DNA from: Gluconacetobacter asukensis
GTDB taxonomy: Bacteria > Pseudomonadota > Alphaproteobacteria > Acetobacterales > Acetobacteraceae
Direction: 5' to 3'
Assembly (NCBI RefSeq): GCF_014174375.1
Contig: NZ_JABEQE010000013.1
Coordinates: 1-64,000, forward strand
Length of the DNA stretch: 64,000 bases
A model generated the notes under the pieces. That model saw only the letters and a program-made list of their open reading frames with translations. It had not been told where the DNA came from and ran no database searches. Every line of letters starts with the position of its first letter. Position 1 is the stretch's first letter. Shown piece after piece: positions 50,699 through 60,124 of the stretch. Made by a program: the position numbers and the translations under genes.

Positions 50699-52390
50699 AT
50701 GGCGCGGAGTGTTCGGTCGATAGTGTCCAGTTTATTGAAAATACGGTCTTTGTTTCTGGCGACGATGGTGCCGGTCATCGGTCTGCCGAGCCTGGCCCGG
50801 GCGGCCCCCCATGATGACGAGATTGCGGCGTTGCGACGCGACATGCGGGAAATGCAGCGCGAGATGCGCGATGAGATCAGGGTGCTTCAGGCCCGGATCG
50901 CCCGCGACGAGGGCCATGTGCCGCAGGCGCAGGGTACGCATCGGCCGGGAATGCCCCCGCATGGTGCCCATGCCGTGCCGAGGCGGTGGAGCGGGCCGTT
51001 GCCCATGATCGGCGCGCCACAGGGGGCGGGCCCGGTGCGGCCTCGCTCGGAGGCGGAAAGCCGGCTGGCCCTGGTGGAAGGGCCGATCCCGTCCTGGGCG
51101 GACTTCAGGGCCGCGACGGCGAAGGATGAGAGCGTGCATATCGGTGGCATGCGCATCGGCTTTCCGTCCGGGCGGCCCACGATATCGTCGGATGACGGGG
51201 CGTACAGTTTTTCGGTCGGCATGCTGTTGCAGGAAGATATCGGCGGTTTTATCGGCACCGGCGCCAGGGCGGGCGAGGCCAGGGGCAATTTCAACAGCTT
51301 TACCGAAAACGGGCGCAGGCTGCGGCTGTATTTCTCCTGGCGGTACAAGGATTGGGTGGTGCATGTCACCCCCGATTTCGGGTCGCTGACCGCCGACGGG
51401 TCGGTCGGGCTGTTCGAGGCGAACCTGAATTATACCGGGTTGCGCCATATGACGCTGACGGTTGGCTATTTCCAGCCGCGCATGGACGAGGAAAGTGCGG
51501 AACGGCCGGTGGCGTTCGAGTTTCTTGAACGGCCGACCATCGTCGATCTTGCGCGCAACATAGCGGCCGGTGTCGCGCGCTTCAGCGTCGGTGCCGAGCA
51601 TTACGAGGATCGGTGGCTGGCGGCGCTTTATTTCACCGGGCAGAAATTCGGCGACCGCAACAAGGATACGACGATTACCGACAGCCAGACCGGCGGCGTC
51701 GCGCGTATTGTCGGGCGGCCCTATGTCAGCAGGGATGTCGATGTCCATGTCGGGGCCGGTGCGATCAGCGCCTTCAGGGTTAACCAGAATGCGGAGGGCC
51801 GGAGTTATACGTTCCGCGACAACGTGGAGGTGCCGCTGGGCGAGACCTCGCTGCTGACATCGGGTGCGTTGTCCAATGTGGCGCAGATCTGGGCGGCCGG
51901 TCCGCAACTGGCGGTGCGCTGGCGGCGTTTCCTGCTGAAGGGCGAATATTACCATATCGGCGTGGAACGCAGCCGGGAGGCCGGTGCGGCCCCGCTGCCC
52001 TCGCTGGGATTCGACGGATGGTATGTCGCCGCCAATTATACGCTGTTCGGCCGGCCCCGATCCTACAATCCCAGGATCGCCGCGTTTGTCACGCCGGGGG
52101 TGGAGCGGGATTTCGATCCGCTGCATGGGGATTGGGGCGCATTGGAACTCAATGGGCGCTGGAGCGTCACGGATCTGTCCGATGTCGCCGATCAGGGCGG
52201 CGCGGGGGTTGACGGCAACCAGCAGACGGTCTGGCAGGGGGGCCTGAACTGGTACCCCAACCGCTATTTCAAGTTCATGCTGGATTTCGACCATTTCATC
52301 GTCACCCGATCGAAGGGTGTGGCCGGCGGGGTCAATCTGTTCGGGCGGACCGGCAATCTGGTCGTGGGGCGGGTCCAGGCCAGTTTCTGA
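50699..52390 (+). CDS. OprO/OprP-type porin, first of a tandem pair
   Basis: A protein of about 563 residues. Signal peptide LKIRSLFLATMVPVIGLPSLARAA, a periplasmic coiled coil (DDEIAALRRDMREMQREMRDEIRVLQARIARDE), a Pro/Gly-rich linker, then a barrel beginning VHIGGMRIGFPSGRPTISSDDGAYSF and ending NLVVGRVQASF. FSWRYKDWVVHVTPDFG, YFQPRMDEESAE and LDFDHFIVTRSKGV are features of phosphate-selective (OprP-like) trimeric porins. The second porin is a close paralog. Followed by a sulfate-type ABC system, so an oxyanion other than phosphate may be the solute. The start could also be GTG 50723. Confidence 0.86.
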   Translation: MARSVRSIVSSLLKIRSLFLATMVPVIGLPSLARAAPHDDEIAALRRDMREMQREMRDEIRVLQARIARDEGHVPQAQGTHRPGMPPHGAHAVPRRWSGPLPMIGAPQGAGPVRPRSEAESRLALVEGPIPSWADFRAATAKDESVHIGGMRIGFPSGRPTISSDDGAYSFSVGMLLQEDIGGFIGTGARAGEARGNFNSFTENGRRLRLYFSWRYKDWVVHVTPDFGSLTADGSVGLFEANLNYTGLRHMTLTVGYFQPRMDEESAERPVAFEFLERPTIVDLARNIAAGVARFSVGAEHYEDRWLAALYFTGQKFGDRNKDTTITDSQTGGVARIVGRPYVSRDVDVHVGAGAISAFRVNQNAEGRSYTFRDNVEVPLGETSLLTSGALSNVAQIWAAGPQLAVRWRRFLLKGEYYHIGVERSREAGAAPLPSLGFDGWYVAANYTLFGRPRSYNPRIAAFVTPGVERDFDPLHGDWGALELNGRWSVTDLSDVADQGGAGVDGNQQTVWQGGLNWYPNRYFKFMLDFDHFIVTRSKGVAGGVNLFGRTGNLVVGRVQASF

Positions 52391-52528
52391 GGCGGTTTTT
52401 TTTCGATGGGATACCGGGTGGGACGTGCCGCCCGCCCATGCCTCTTTTGGATGAGGGCCGGTCCGCCTGAGGCCGCCTTCATATGCGATTAACAACTATA
52501 AAAAATAGTGAAATATTCGTGTTGTCGC

Positions 52529-52543
52529 TCGGACACTGTCCGA
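52529..52543. promoter_or_regulatory. Operator-like palindrome upstream of the second porin
   Basis: TCGGACA and TGTCCGA flank a single C, forming a 15-bp perfect inverted repeat 145 bp before the second porin start. A weaker GTCAAT/ATTGAC pair lies between it and the gene. Not seen in the same form before the first porin, so the two copies may be controlled differently. Confidence 0.45.
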
Positions 52544-52687
52544 ATTAAACGAACGAAAACAGTCAATGACGTTTATGACGCTATTGACCGTTAAATTACA
52601 ACGTGTCATCGATCATTGCGGTTCGCGCTAAGTGCGAAAAATATCGTGAAATATGCCTGCGTGTGCTGGGTCGAGGGTTCGTGGAAT

Positions 52688-54358
52688 ATGAGAGAAGGTT
52701 TCAAAGTCCGGCGCGTGCTTGCCCTGGCAACGGCCCTGTCCACCAGTTTTCTGCCGGCTCTGGCGGAGGCGGCTTCGCAGGATGACGAAGTCACGGCATT
52801 GCGGCGTGAAATGCGGGAGATGCAGCGCCAGATGCGGGACGAGATCCGGGTGCTGCAGGCCCGGATCGCCCGCGATGAGGGCCGGACCGTGTCCGTCACC
52901 ACCGGCCATGGTGGGGAGAAGGTGCCGCGCGTCGTCCATGCGCATCGCTGGGCCGGTGGTCCGTTGCCCGCGATCGGGGAACCGCAGGGACCGGCTGCCA
53001 CGCATCGGCCCCGCACGGATGCCGAGACGCGCCTGATCACCCCGGAAGGGCCGATTCCGTCCTGGGCCGAGATCCGGGCCGCGACCGCGCGGGACGAGAC
53101 CGTGCATGTGGGTGGCATGCAGATCGGCTTTCCGTCCGGGCGGCCCACGATTTCGTCGGACGATGGGGCATACAGTTTCTCGATCGGCCTGACGGCGCAG
53201 GAGGATCTGGGGGGCTTTCTCGGCGCCGGGCCCAAGCAGGGCGAGGGGGCCGGCAATTTCAACAAATTCACGCAGAATGCCCGGCGCCTGCGGATCTATT
53301 TCTCCTGGCGCTACAAGGATTGGGTGGCGAACGTCACGCCGGAATTCGGCTCCAGCTCGGTGGATGGGTCGGTCAGCCTGTTCGAGGCCAATGCGAACTA
53401 TACCGGGCTGCGCCATACGACGCTGACCGTCGGCTATTTCCAGCCGCGCATGGAAGAGGAAAGCGCGGAGCGGGCATCGTCGTTCGAGTTCCTCGAGCGC
53501 CCGACCATTATCGATCTGGTGCGCAACCTGGCGGGCGGTGTTGCGCGATTCAGCGTCGGCGGCGAGCATTATGAAAATCGCTGGCAGGCGGCGGCCTATT
53601 TCACCGGCCAGAAATTCGGCGACCGGAGCAAGGACACGACGATTACCGACAGCCAGACCGGCGCGGTGGCCCGCATCGTCGGCCGGCCCTATGTGACCAA
53701 GGATATCGACGTCCATGTCGGGGCCGGCGCGACCAGCGCCTTCAAGGTCAACCAGAATTCAAGCGGCCGCAACTATATGTTCAGCGACAATATGGAGGTG
53801 CCGCTGGGCGAGACCTCGCTGCTGACATCGGGGGCGTTGACCAATGTGTCCCAGATCTGGGCGGCTGGTCCGCAATTGGCCTTCCGCTGGCGGAAATTCC
53901 TGCTGAAGGGCGAATATTACCATGTGGGCGTGGAGCGCGGGCACAATGCCGGCGCGAGCCCGCTGCCGTCGCTGAATTTCGACGGGTGGTATGTCGCGGC
54001 CAACTATACGCTGTTGGGCCGGGGGCGTGGATATAACGTCAAGACCGGTGCCTTCACCACGCCGGGGGTCGAGCATGATTTCGATCCGGCGCGCGGCGAT
54101 TGGGGCGCGCTGGAACTCAGCGGCCGCTGGAGTGTGGCGGATCTGTCCGATGTCGCCAACCAGGGCGGTGTGGGCGTCAATGGCAACCAGCAGACGGTCT
54201 GGGCGGGGGGACTGAACTGGTATCCCAACCAGCATTTCAAGTTCATGCTGGATTTCGACCATTTCATCGTCACCCGGTCGAAGGGTGTGTCCGGCGGGGT
54301 GGATCTGCTGGGCCGGACGGGCAATGCCGTCGCCGGGCGGGTGCAGGCCACATTCTGA
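52688..54358 (+). CDS. OprO/OprP-type porin, second of a tandem pair
   Basis: A 556-residue paralog of the porin just upstream, colinear along its whole length; blocks such as IGFPSGRPTISSDDGAYSFS, FSWRYKDWV and NQQTVW are shared almost unchanged. Signal peptide VLALATALSTSFLPALAEAA, coiled coil DDEVTALRREMREMQRQMRDEIRVLQARIARDEG, barrel ending NAVAGRVQATF. Differences concentrate in the linker and some loops. ATG 52688 precedes the signal peptide; GAGGG lies about 13 nt upstream. It is 46 bp ahead of the sulfate-type binding protein gene, so it is probably part of that operon. Confidence 0.88.
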   Translation: MREGFKVRRVLALATALSTSFLPALAEAASQDDEVTALRREMREMQRQMRDEIRVLQARIARDEGRTVSVTTGHGGEKVPRVVHAHRWAGGPLPAIGEPQGPAATHRPRTDAETRLITPEGPIPSWAEIRAATARDETVHVGGMQIGFPSGRPTISSDDGAYSFSIGLTAQEDLGGFLGAGPKQGEGAGNFNKFTQNARRLRIYFSWRYKDWVANVTPEFGSSSVDGSVSLFEANANYTGLRHTTLTVGYFQPRMEEESAERASSFEFLERPTIIDLVRNLAGGVARFSVGGEHYENRWQAAAYFTGQKFGDRSKDTTITDSQTGAVARIVGRPYVTKDIDVHVGAGATSAFKVNQNSSGRNYMFSDNMEVPLGETSLLTSGALTNVSQIWAAGPQLAFRWRKFLLKGEYYHVGVERGHNAGASPLPSLNFDGWYVAANYTLLGRGRGYNVKTGAFTTPGVEHDFDPARGDWGALELSGRWSVADLSDVANQGGVGVNGNQQTVWAGGLNWYPNQHFKFMLDFDHFIVTRSKGVSGGVDLLGRTGNAVAGRVQATF

Positions 54359-54404
54359 ACGGACTTTCCTTTCATCCGCAACTGTCATCTGGACGAGAAA
54401 CGAT

Positions 54405-55439
54405 ATGAAGAACGGTTTCATGGCGCCGTCGCGGCGTGGCTTCCTTGCCGGCACGGCCGCGGCCGCCACGGCGTTTGCCGTGGGCGCGCGCCCGCGTCCG
54501 GCGGCGGCGGCGACGCGGCTGCTGAATGTATCGTATGATCCGACGCGCGAGCTTTATGCCGATGCCGGACGGGCCTTTTCCGCCTTCTGGGCGAAGGCCC
54601 ATGGCGGCGAGCAGGTGGTGGTGACGTCCTCGCACGGCGGGTCGGGCGCGCAGGCGCGCTCGGTGCTGGAGGGGGCGCCCGCCGATGTGGTGACGCTGGG
54701 CCTGGCTTATGACATCGACATCCTGGCCCAGCACGGGCTGCTGGCGGCGGACTGGCAGACGCGGCTGCCGCATAATTCCACGCCCTATACCAGCACGATC
54801 GTCTTCCTGGTGCGCAAGGGGAACCCCAAGGGCATCCATGACTGGCCGGACCTGCTGCGGGACGGCGTGCAGGTGATCACCCCCAACCCCAAGACCTCGG
54901 GCGGTGCGCGCTGGAACTATCTGGCCGCCTGGGGCTGGGCGCTGCGCCAGCCCGGCGGGTCCGAAGCCTCGGCGACCGCGTATCTCAAATCGCTGTTCGC
55001 CCATGTGCCGGTGCTGGATACCGGTGCGCGCGGGGCCACCAACAGTTTCGTGCAGCGCGGGCTGGGCGATGTGCTGCTGGCATGGGAGGACGAGGCGCTG
55101 CTGGCGACGCGCGAGCTGGGGCCGGACAAGTTCGACATCGTCGTGCCGCCGGTAACGATCCTGGCCGAACCGCCGGTCGCGGTGGTGGACAAGAACGTCA
55201 AGGCGCATGGAACGGAAGCGGTGGCGAAGGGCTTCCTCGACTTCCTGTTCACGCCCGAGGGGCAGCGGATCGGGGCGAAACATTATTTCCGCCCGGTCGA
55301 TCCGGCGATCGTGGCCGAAACGGCGTCTGTCTTCCCCAAGACGACAACATTCGATGTCGCCAGCCTGGGTGGATGGACTAAGGTCCAGAAGGCGCATTTC
55401 GCCGATGGCGGTGTGTTCGACCAGATCTATAGCCGATAA
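54405..55439 (+). CDS. Sulfate/thiosulfate ABC transporter substrate-binding protein
   Basis: A 344-residue periplasmic binding protein of the Sbp/CysP family. Family blocks are LLNVSYDPTRELY near the mature start, VTSSHGGSGAQARSVLEGAPADVVTLGLAYDID, NPKTSGGARWNYLAAWG and KGFLDFLFTPEGQRI. The export signal has a twin-arginine core (PSRRGFLAG, then AAAATAFAV), so it should go by Tat, whereas E. coli Sbp and CysP use Sec. It delivers sulfate or thiosulfate to the CysTW channel encoded next (11 bp gap). Confidence 0.93.
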   Translation: MKNGFMAPSRRGFLAGTAAAATAFAVGARPRPAAAATRLLNVSYDPTRELYADAGRAFSAFWAKAHGGEQVVVTSSHGGSGAQARSVLEGAPADVVTLGLAYDIDILAQHGLLAADWQTRLPHNSTPYTSTIVFLVRKGNPKGIHDWPDLLRDGVQVITPNPKTSGGARWNYLAAWGWALRQPGGSEASATAYLKSLFAHVPVLDTGARGATNSFVQRGLGDVLLAWEDEALLATRELGPDKFDIVVPPVTILAEPPVAVVDKNVKAHGTEAVAKGFLDFLFTPEGQRIGAKHYFRPVDPAIVAETASVFPKTTTFDVASLGGWTKVQKAHFADGGVFDQIYSR

Positions 55440-55450
55440 CGGACTCTTTC

Positions 55451-56296
55451 ATGGTGTTTTGGCTGCGGCGGCGCGATGGGCTGCCAGGTCTTTCCATATC
55501 CATCGCGTTCACGCTGGTCTGGATCGGCCTGATTGTCGCGTTGCCGTTGACGGCCCTGGTGTTGCGCCCCTGGCAGGATGGGGGTGCCGTCATGCTGCGG
55601 GCGCTGCATGATACGCGCATGTATGCGGCTTTGCGCGTCAGTTTCGGCTGTGCCGCGCTGGCTGCCCTGATCGATGTGCCGCTGGGCCTGCTGCTGGCCT
55701 GGGCGCTGGTGCGTGCGCGTTTGCCGGGGCGGCGGGCGATCGATGCGCTGATCGACCTGCCCTTCGCCCTGCCGACCGCCGTGACGGGCATCACGCTGGC
55801 GACCCTGTATGGCCCTACCGGGTGGATCGGCGCGCTGCTGGCCCGTGCCGGCATCCGTGTGGCCTATACGCCGGCCGGCATTGTGGCTGCGCTGATGTTC
55901 GTTGGCCTGCCCTTTATCGTGCGGGCCGTCGAACCGGTGCTGCGCGGCCTGCCGCCGGAACTGGAGGAGGCGGGGCTGCTGCTTGGGGCCAGCCCGTTGC
56001 AGAATTTTCGCCGGGTCATCCTGCCGCCCTTGCTGCCGCCGCTGGTGGCGGGGTTCAGCCTGGCCTTCGCGCGCTGCATCGGCGAATACGGGTCGGTGAT
56101 TTTCATTGCCGGCAATCAGCCGTTCCATAGCGAGATCGCGCCGCTGCTGATCGTCGTGCGGTTGCAGGAATATGATTATGGCGGCGCGACCGCGATCGCG
56201 CTGATCCTGCTGCTCAGTGCGCTGGTATGCATGACCGGGGTGGCCGCGCTGCGCCGCCGTGTGTCGCGCGGGCTGGTGGCGCGGGGGGCGGCGTGA
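55451..56296 (+). CDS. cysT: Sulfate ABC transporter permease CysT
   Basis: A 281-residue permease with six membrane segments. The EAA loop that contacts the ATPase reads LPPELEEAGLLLGASPLQNFRRVILPPLLPPLVAG, and FALPTAVTGITLATLYGPTGWIG and FARCIGEYGSVIFIAGN are CysT (CysU) features. It forms the channel with CysW. Its last base is shared with the CysW start codon (ATGA-type TGATG overlap). Confidence 0.95.
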   Translation: MVFWLRRRDGLPGLSISIAFTLVWIGLIVALPLTALVLRPWQDGGAVMLRALHDTRMYAALRVSFGCAALAALIDVPLGLLLAWALVRARLPGRRAIDALIDLPFALPTAVTGITLATLYGPTGWIGALLARAGIRVAYTPAGIVAALMFVGLPFIVRAVEPVLRGLPPELEEAGLLLGASPLQNFRRVILPPLLPPLVAGFSLAFARCIGEYGSVIFIAGNQPFHSEIAPLLIVVRLQEYDYGGATAIALILLLSALVCMTGVAALRRRVSRGLVARGAA

Positions 56297-57111
56297 TGGG
56301 CGGGCCCTCGCGTCGCGGCAATGCCGTGCTGGTTGCCGCTACCTATCTGACGGTGCTGGCCGTGCTGGTGCTGCCGGTGCTGCTGGTGATGGTCGAGGCG
56401 CTGCGCACCGGAATCATGGCCGCGTGGCGTAGCCTGCTGGACCCGGACGCGCTGTCCGCGATCCGCCTGACGCTGGTGGTGACGCTGGTGGCCACCCTCG
56501 TCAATACCGCCGGCGGAATCATGGCGGCGTGGCTGGTGACCAAATACCGTTTTCGCGGGCGTGGGGCTCTGGTCGCGCTGATTGAACTGCCGATCAGTGT
56601 CTCGCCGGTGATTGCCGGCCTGGTCTGGCTGCTGCTGTTCGGGCGGCAGGGCTGGTGGGGCGACTGGCTGGACCGGCACAATATCCAGATCGCCTTTGCC
56701 ACGCCGGGTATTCTGCTGGCCACGCTCTTCGTCACCTTTCCCTATGTCGCGCGGACGCTGATGCCGTTCATGGAGCAGCAGGGGCGCGAGGCGGAGGAGG
56801 CGGCGTTTCTGCTCGGGGCCGGGTTCTGGCGGACATTGTGGCGGGTGACGCTGCCCGATGCGCGCTGGGCGCTACTGTCGGGTATCCTGCTGACGACGGC
56901 GCGGGGGATCGGCGAGTTCGGCGCGGTGTCGGTCGTCTCGGGCCATATTCCAGGGCTGACGGAAACCATGCCGTTGCATATCGAGACGCTCTATAACGGC
57001 TATCAGACGGTCGCCGCCTTCACCATGGCGGCGCTGCTGGCGCTGATCGCCATGGCCACCGTCCTGCTGCGGTCGTTTCTCGAGCATGATTTCAGGAAGG
57101 CGTCGTCATGA
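56296..57111 (+). CDS. cysW: Sulfate ABC transporter permease CysW
   Basis: A 271-residue permease. ELPISVSPVIAGLVWLLLFG, TLFVTFPYVARTLMPFMEQQGREAEEAAFLLGAGFWRTLWRVTLPDARWALLSGILL (EAA loop) and ARGIGEFGAVSVVSGHIPGLTETMPLHIETLYN are diagnostic for CysW. ATG 56296 overlaps the CysT stop and the gene overlaps cysA by 4 bp; the earlier in-frame start at 56227 lies inside cysT. Confidence 0.95.
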   Translation: MGGPSRRGNAVLVAATYLTVLAVLVLPVLLVMVEALRTGIMAAWRSLLDPDALSAIRLTLVVTLVATLVNTAGGIMAAWLVTKYRFRGRGALVALIELPISVSPVIAGLVWLLLFGRQGWWGDWLDRHNIQIAFATPGILLATLFVTFPYVARTLMPFMEQQGREAEEAAFLLGAGFWRTLWRVTLPDARWALLSGILLTTARGIGEFGAVSVVSGHIPGLTETMPLHIETLYNGYQTVAAFTMAALLALIAMATVLLRSFLEHDFRKASS

Positions 57112-58208
57112 GCGTCCAGATCCAGTCCCTGACGCGCCGTGCGCCGAATGCGTCGCGCAAGATGCTCGACGGGGTTTCGCTGACCATCGAAGATGGGGCC
57201 TTCGTGGCCCTGGTCGGGCCGTCCGGCGCCGGCAAGACCACGCTGCTGCGGACCATCGCCGGGCTGGACGGGCCTTATGAGGGCACGGTGCTGGTCGATG
57301 GCCAGGTGCTGGCGGGACGCCCGATGCGCGAGCGGCGGATCGGCTTCGTGTTCCAGAACTATGCGCTGTTCCGCCATATGACGGTGGCGCGCAACATCTC
57401 GTTCGGGCTGGATGTGCTGCCCCGGGGGGAGCGGCCGGATCGGGGGGCGATTGCTGCCCGGGTGGCCGAATTGCTGGAACTGATCCAGTTGCCGACGCTG
57501 GGCGGGGCCTATCCGGACCAGTTGTCCGGCGGGCAGCGGCAGCGCGTGGCGCTGGCGCGCGCGCTGGCGACGAAGCCGGGCCTGCTGCTGCTGGACGAGC
57601 CGTTCGGTGCGCTGGACCCGATCGTGCGGCGGCAGATCCGCCGCTGGCTGCGCGGGCTGCACGACCAGCTGGGCCTGACGACGGTGCTGGTGACCCACGA
57701 CCATGACGAGGCGCTGGAAGTGGCCGACCGGCTGGTGGTGATGCAGAACGGGCGCATCGTGCAGGAGGCGGCGGCCGAGACGCTGGACGCAGCACCCGCC
57801 ACGCCGTTCGTGATGGAATTTCTGGGCGAGGCGCTGGAATTTGCCGGCCGGGTCGCCCATGGGCGGTTCCTGCCCGATGACCCGAATGTCCTGTCTTTTG
57901 CCGTTGGTGCCGGCGACGGTCCGGCGACGGCCTATCTCCGCCCGCATGAGGCGCGGCTGGTGGCAGGGGGTGGGGCGGCCCGGGCCATACCGTTGACCGG
58001 CGGGCAGGGGGGACTGCGGCGGCTGGCGGTGGCGCTGGGCACGCGGGAGGTCGAGATCCTCGTCCTGCCGGAGCGGTTGGGCCAGGCGGGGACCGAGGGG
58101 CTGGGGCTCGATATCGGGCGGGCGCGCCTGTTTCGCGATGGCGCGCCGCTGGCCGGCGCGCCCCCGGTGGTGACCGGGCAGGAATTGCCGCGCGTGACCG
58201 TGGGCTGA
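57108..58208 (+). CDS. cysA: Sulfate ABC transporter ATP-binding protein CysA
   Basis: A 366-residue ATPase. Walker A GPSGAGKTTLLR, Q-loop FVFQNYALFRHMTV, signature LSGGQRQRVALARAL, Walker B LLLLDEPFGALDP and switch THDHDEALEVADR are complete. The C-terminal domain (about 240-366, with AYLRPHEARLV) is the TOBE-type extension of CysA and related importers. It powers CysTW-driven sulfate import. Last gene of the operon; the following VOC gene converges on it. Confidence 0.95.
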   Translation: MSVQIQSLTRRAPNASRKMLDGVSLTIEDGAFVALVGPSGAGKTTLLRTIAGLDGPYEGTVLVDGQVLAGRPMRERRIGFVFQNYALFRHMTVARNISFGLDVLPRGERPDRGAIAARVAELLELIQLPTLGGAYPDQLSGGQRQRVALARALATKPGLLLLDEPFGALDPIVRRQIRRWLRGLHDQLGLTTVLVTHDHDEALEVADRLVVMQNGRIVQEAAAETLDAAPATPFVMEFLGEALEFAGRVAHGRFLPDDPNVLSFAVGAGDGPATAYLRPHEARLVAGGGAARAIPLTGGQGGLRRLAVALGTREVEILVLPERLGQAGTEGLGLDIGRARLFRDGAPLAGAPPVVTGQELPRVTVG

Positions 58209-58232
58209 CGCGGCGGAGGCAGGGCGGCTGGT

Positions 58233-58997
58233 TCAGCGGTGGGGGGCCACCAGTGCGAACAGCGTGCCCTCCGGGTCGCGGCATTGGGCGACCCATTGTC
58301 CGCCGGGCACCTCCATCGGGCCCTGGATGGCGTGGCCGCCTGCCTGTGTGACGCGTTCCAGTGCCGGGTCCAGGGCCTCGACGGCGATATAGAACAGCCA
58401 GAATGGTACTGCCGCGTCGGGTTCGGTCATCATGCCGCCGACCGGCGGGCCGCCGGTGGCGAAGATCTGGTAGATGCCCCTTGGGCCCATATCCAGCGCG
58501 TCGGCCTTGGTCCAGCCGAACTGGCCGGCATAGAAGGCGAAGGCTGCCTCGCCGTCGCTTGCGTAGAGTTCGTGCCACGCGACATGGCCGGGCGTGCCTT
58601 CCGGGACCGGCGGCATCGGTCCTTCGCCATTGCCCTGGAACAGGGCGAAGGGTGCGCCCTGCGGGTCGGTGACGACCGCGAAGCGGCCGACGCCGGGGAT
58701 ATCGTCCGGGGCATGCAGGATGGCGCCGGAGGCGGTGGCGATCCGTGCGCTGGCGGCATCGACGTTATCCACGCCGATATAGCCGATCCAGCCCGGCCGG
58801 GCGGCGGCGTCCAGGCTCGGCAGGCCGAGGATGCCGGCCACCGGGCGCTCGGCGGCGCTGAGGATCCGGTAGGCCATGCCCGGCACGCCGGCATCGCGGG
58901 CGTGCCAGCCGATGACGGTGCAATAAAACGATTCGGCGGCCGCTGGGTCGCCGGCGATCAGTTCGTACCAGACGAACGTGCCCGAATGGGTCGACAT
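58233..58997 (-). CDS. VOC (glyoxalase/bleomycin-resistance fold) protein, two domains
   Basis: A 254-residue protein built from two vicinal-oxygen-chelate modules: GTFVWYELIAGDPAAAESFYCTVIGW and the second copy GHVAWHELYASDGEAAFAFYAGQFGWTKADA. Each is followed by beta-strand blocks ending VVTDPQGAPFALFQG and QCRDPEGTLFALVAP. Such proteins include lyases and resistance proteins; function cannot be named. ATG 58997 is used because the long upstream frame covers intergenic DNA. Confidence 0.88.
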   Translation of the reverse strand: MSTHSGTFVWYELIAGDPAAAESFYCTVIGWHARDAGVPGMAYRILSAAERPVAGILGLPSLDAAARPGWIGYIGVDNVDAASARIATASGAILHAPDDIPGVGRFAVVTDPQGAPFALFQGNGEGPMPPVPEGTPGHVAWHELYASDGEAAFAFYAGQFGWTKADALDMGPRGIYQIFATGGPPVGGMMTEPDAAVPFWLFYIAVEALDPALERVTQAGGHAIQGPMEVPGGQWVAQCRDPEGTLFALVAPHR

Positions 58998-59189
58998 GGC
59001 GCATCCTCTCCAGCCGGTCCGGCCCCGGCGGGCATCGCGCGGGTTGCGGCGGCCCTGATGACCGTGGTGCGGACGCGGGACCATATCAAGCGCCGCCATT
59101 CGCGGTTTTTTTGCCGCCCGTGCGGTGATATGGCCCGATAGCCGGGCTTTGCCGCCCGCCCCCGCCACGCCAGCCGAAGGAAATGCGCC

Positions 59190-60077
59190 ATGCCCCCGGA
59201 ATTGATCGCGGTCCTGATCGCGGTCAGCGACGACCGGCCGATGGTGCTGACGCTGGAAGGCGGCCGCCTGCTGCCCTCCGGGCCGCTGGAAGCGGGGCAT
59301 CGGTCGCTGCAGACGGGTTTGCGCCTGTGGGTGGAGCACCAGACCGGTCATGCGCTGGGGCATGTGGAGCAGCTTTATACATTTGCCGATGCGCCGGTCG
59401 ATGGGGGCCCCGATGAACGGCGGGTCATGATCTCCTACCTTGCCTTGACCCGCACCCGCCGGGGTGAGCGCGGTTGGCGGGGCTGGTACGATTATTTCCC
59501 GTGGGAGGACCAGACGGCGCCAGAAGGCCGCGCGCTGGTGCAGCGGATTGCGCGGCTGCTGGATGATTGGGCCGGGCGTGCGCCTTCGGCCGCCGGGCAG
59601 GAGGCGCGGCGCCAGCGTGTGGCGTTGACCTTCGGACTGGACGGGCTGGGCTGGGACGATGAACTGGTGCTGCAGCGCTACGAACTGCTGTGGGAGGCGG
59701 CGCTGGTGCCGGAATCCGCGCCGCCGGGGGCACCGGTGCTGCCGGGCCTGAGCATGGCGCGCGACGAGCGGCGCGTGCTGGCCACGGCGATGGCGCGGCT
59801 GCGGGCCAAGATCCGCTACCGGCCGGTGATCTACGAGCTGATGCCCGACAGTTTCACGCTGCTGCACCTGCAGCGTACGGTGGAGGCGGTGGCCGGCCAG
59901 CCGATGCACAAGCAGAATTTCCGCCGGCTGGTGGCCCAGCAGGATCTGATCGAGGAGACGGGCGAGGTGGCGCCGGACACGCGCGGCCGGCCGGCGCGGC
60001 TGTTCCGCTTTCGGCGCGAGGTGATCGGCGCGCGGCGGATTGCGGGGTCGAAATTGCCGTTGGCGCGCCCGATCTGA
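59190..60077 (+). CDS. nadQ: NadQ/NrtR-like regulator of NAD biosynthesis
   Basis: A 295-residue protein with an N-terminal Nudix-like domain (about 3-140; PELIAVLIAVSDDRPMVLTLEGG) whose catalytic Nudix box is lost, and a C-terminal winged helix (about 195-285; PVIYELMPDSFTLLHLQRTVEAV, then KQNFRRLVAQQDLIEETGE and GRPARLFRFRREV). This is the layout of NrtR and of the alphaproteobacterial NadQ, which repress NAD synthesis genes. It lies just upstream of nadABC in the same direction and an exact palindrome sits before nadA. A self-complementary hairpin begins on its stop codon. The NadQ name rests on context and remembered family traits. Confidence 0.8.
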   Translation: MPPELIAVLIAVSDDRPMVLTLEGGRLLPSGPLEAGHRSLQTGLRLWVEHQTGHALGHVEQLYTFADAPVDGGPDERRVMISYLALTRTRRGERGWRGWYDYFPWEDQTAPEGRALVQRIARLLDDWAGRAPSAAGQEARRQRVALTFGLDGLGWDDELVLQRYELLWEAALVPESAPPGAPVLPGLSMARDERRVLATAMARLRAKIRYRPVIYELMPDSFTLLHLQRTVEAVAGQPMHKQNFRRLVAQQDLIEETGEVAPDTRGRPARLFRFRREVIGARRIAGSKLPLARPI

Positions 60078-60124
60078 AAGCCTGGCCGAAAATGCGCGCT
60101 GGCGCGCATTTTCGGTCAGGCTTT
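60077..60124. repeat. Minimal hairpin E of the 161-bp repeat family
   Basis: Arms 60077-60099 and 60102-60124 pair over 23 bases with a single G-T wobble. The left arm (AAAGCCTGGCCGAAAATG and on) matches the left end of copy A. It begins on the last base of the nadQ stop codon and ends in CTTT, so it is likely the nadQ terminator. The rest of the 60078-60338 gap holds the nadA operator. Confidence 0.72.
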
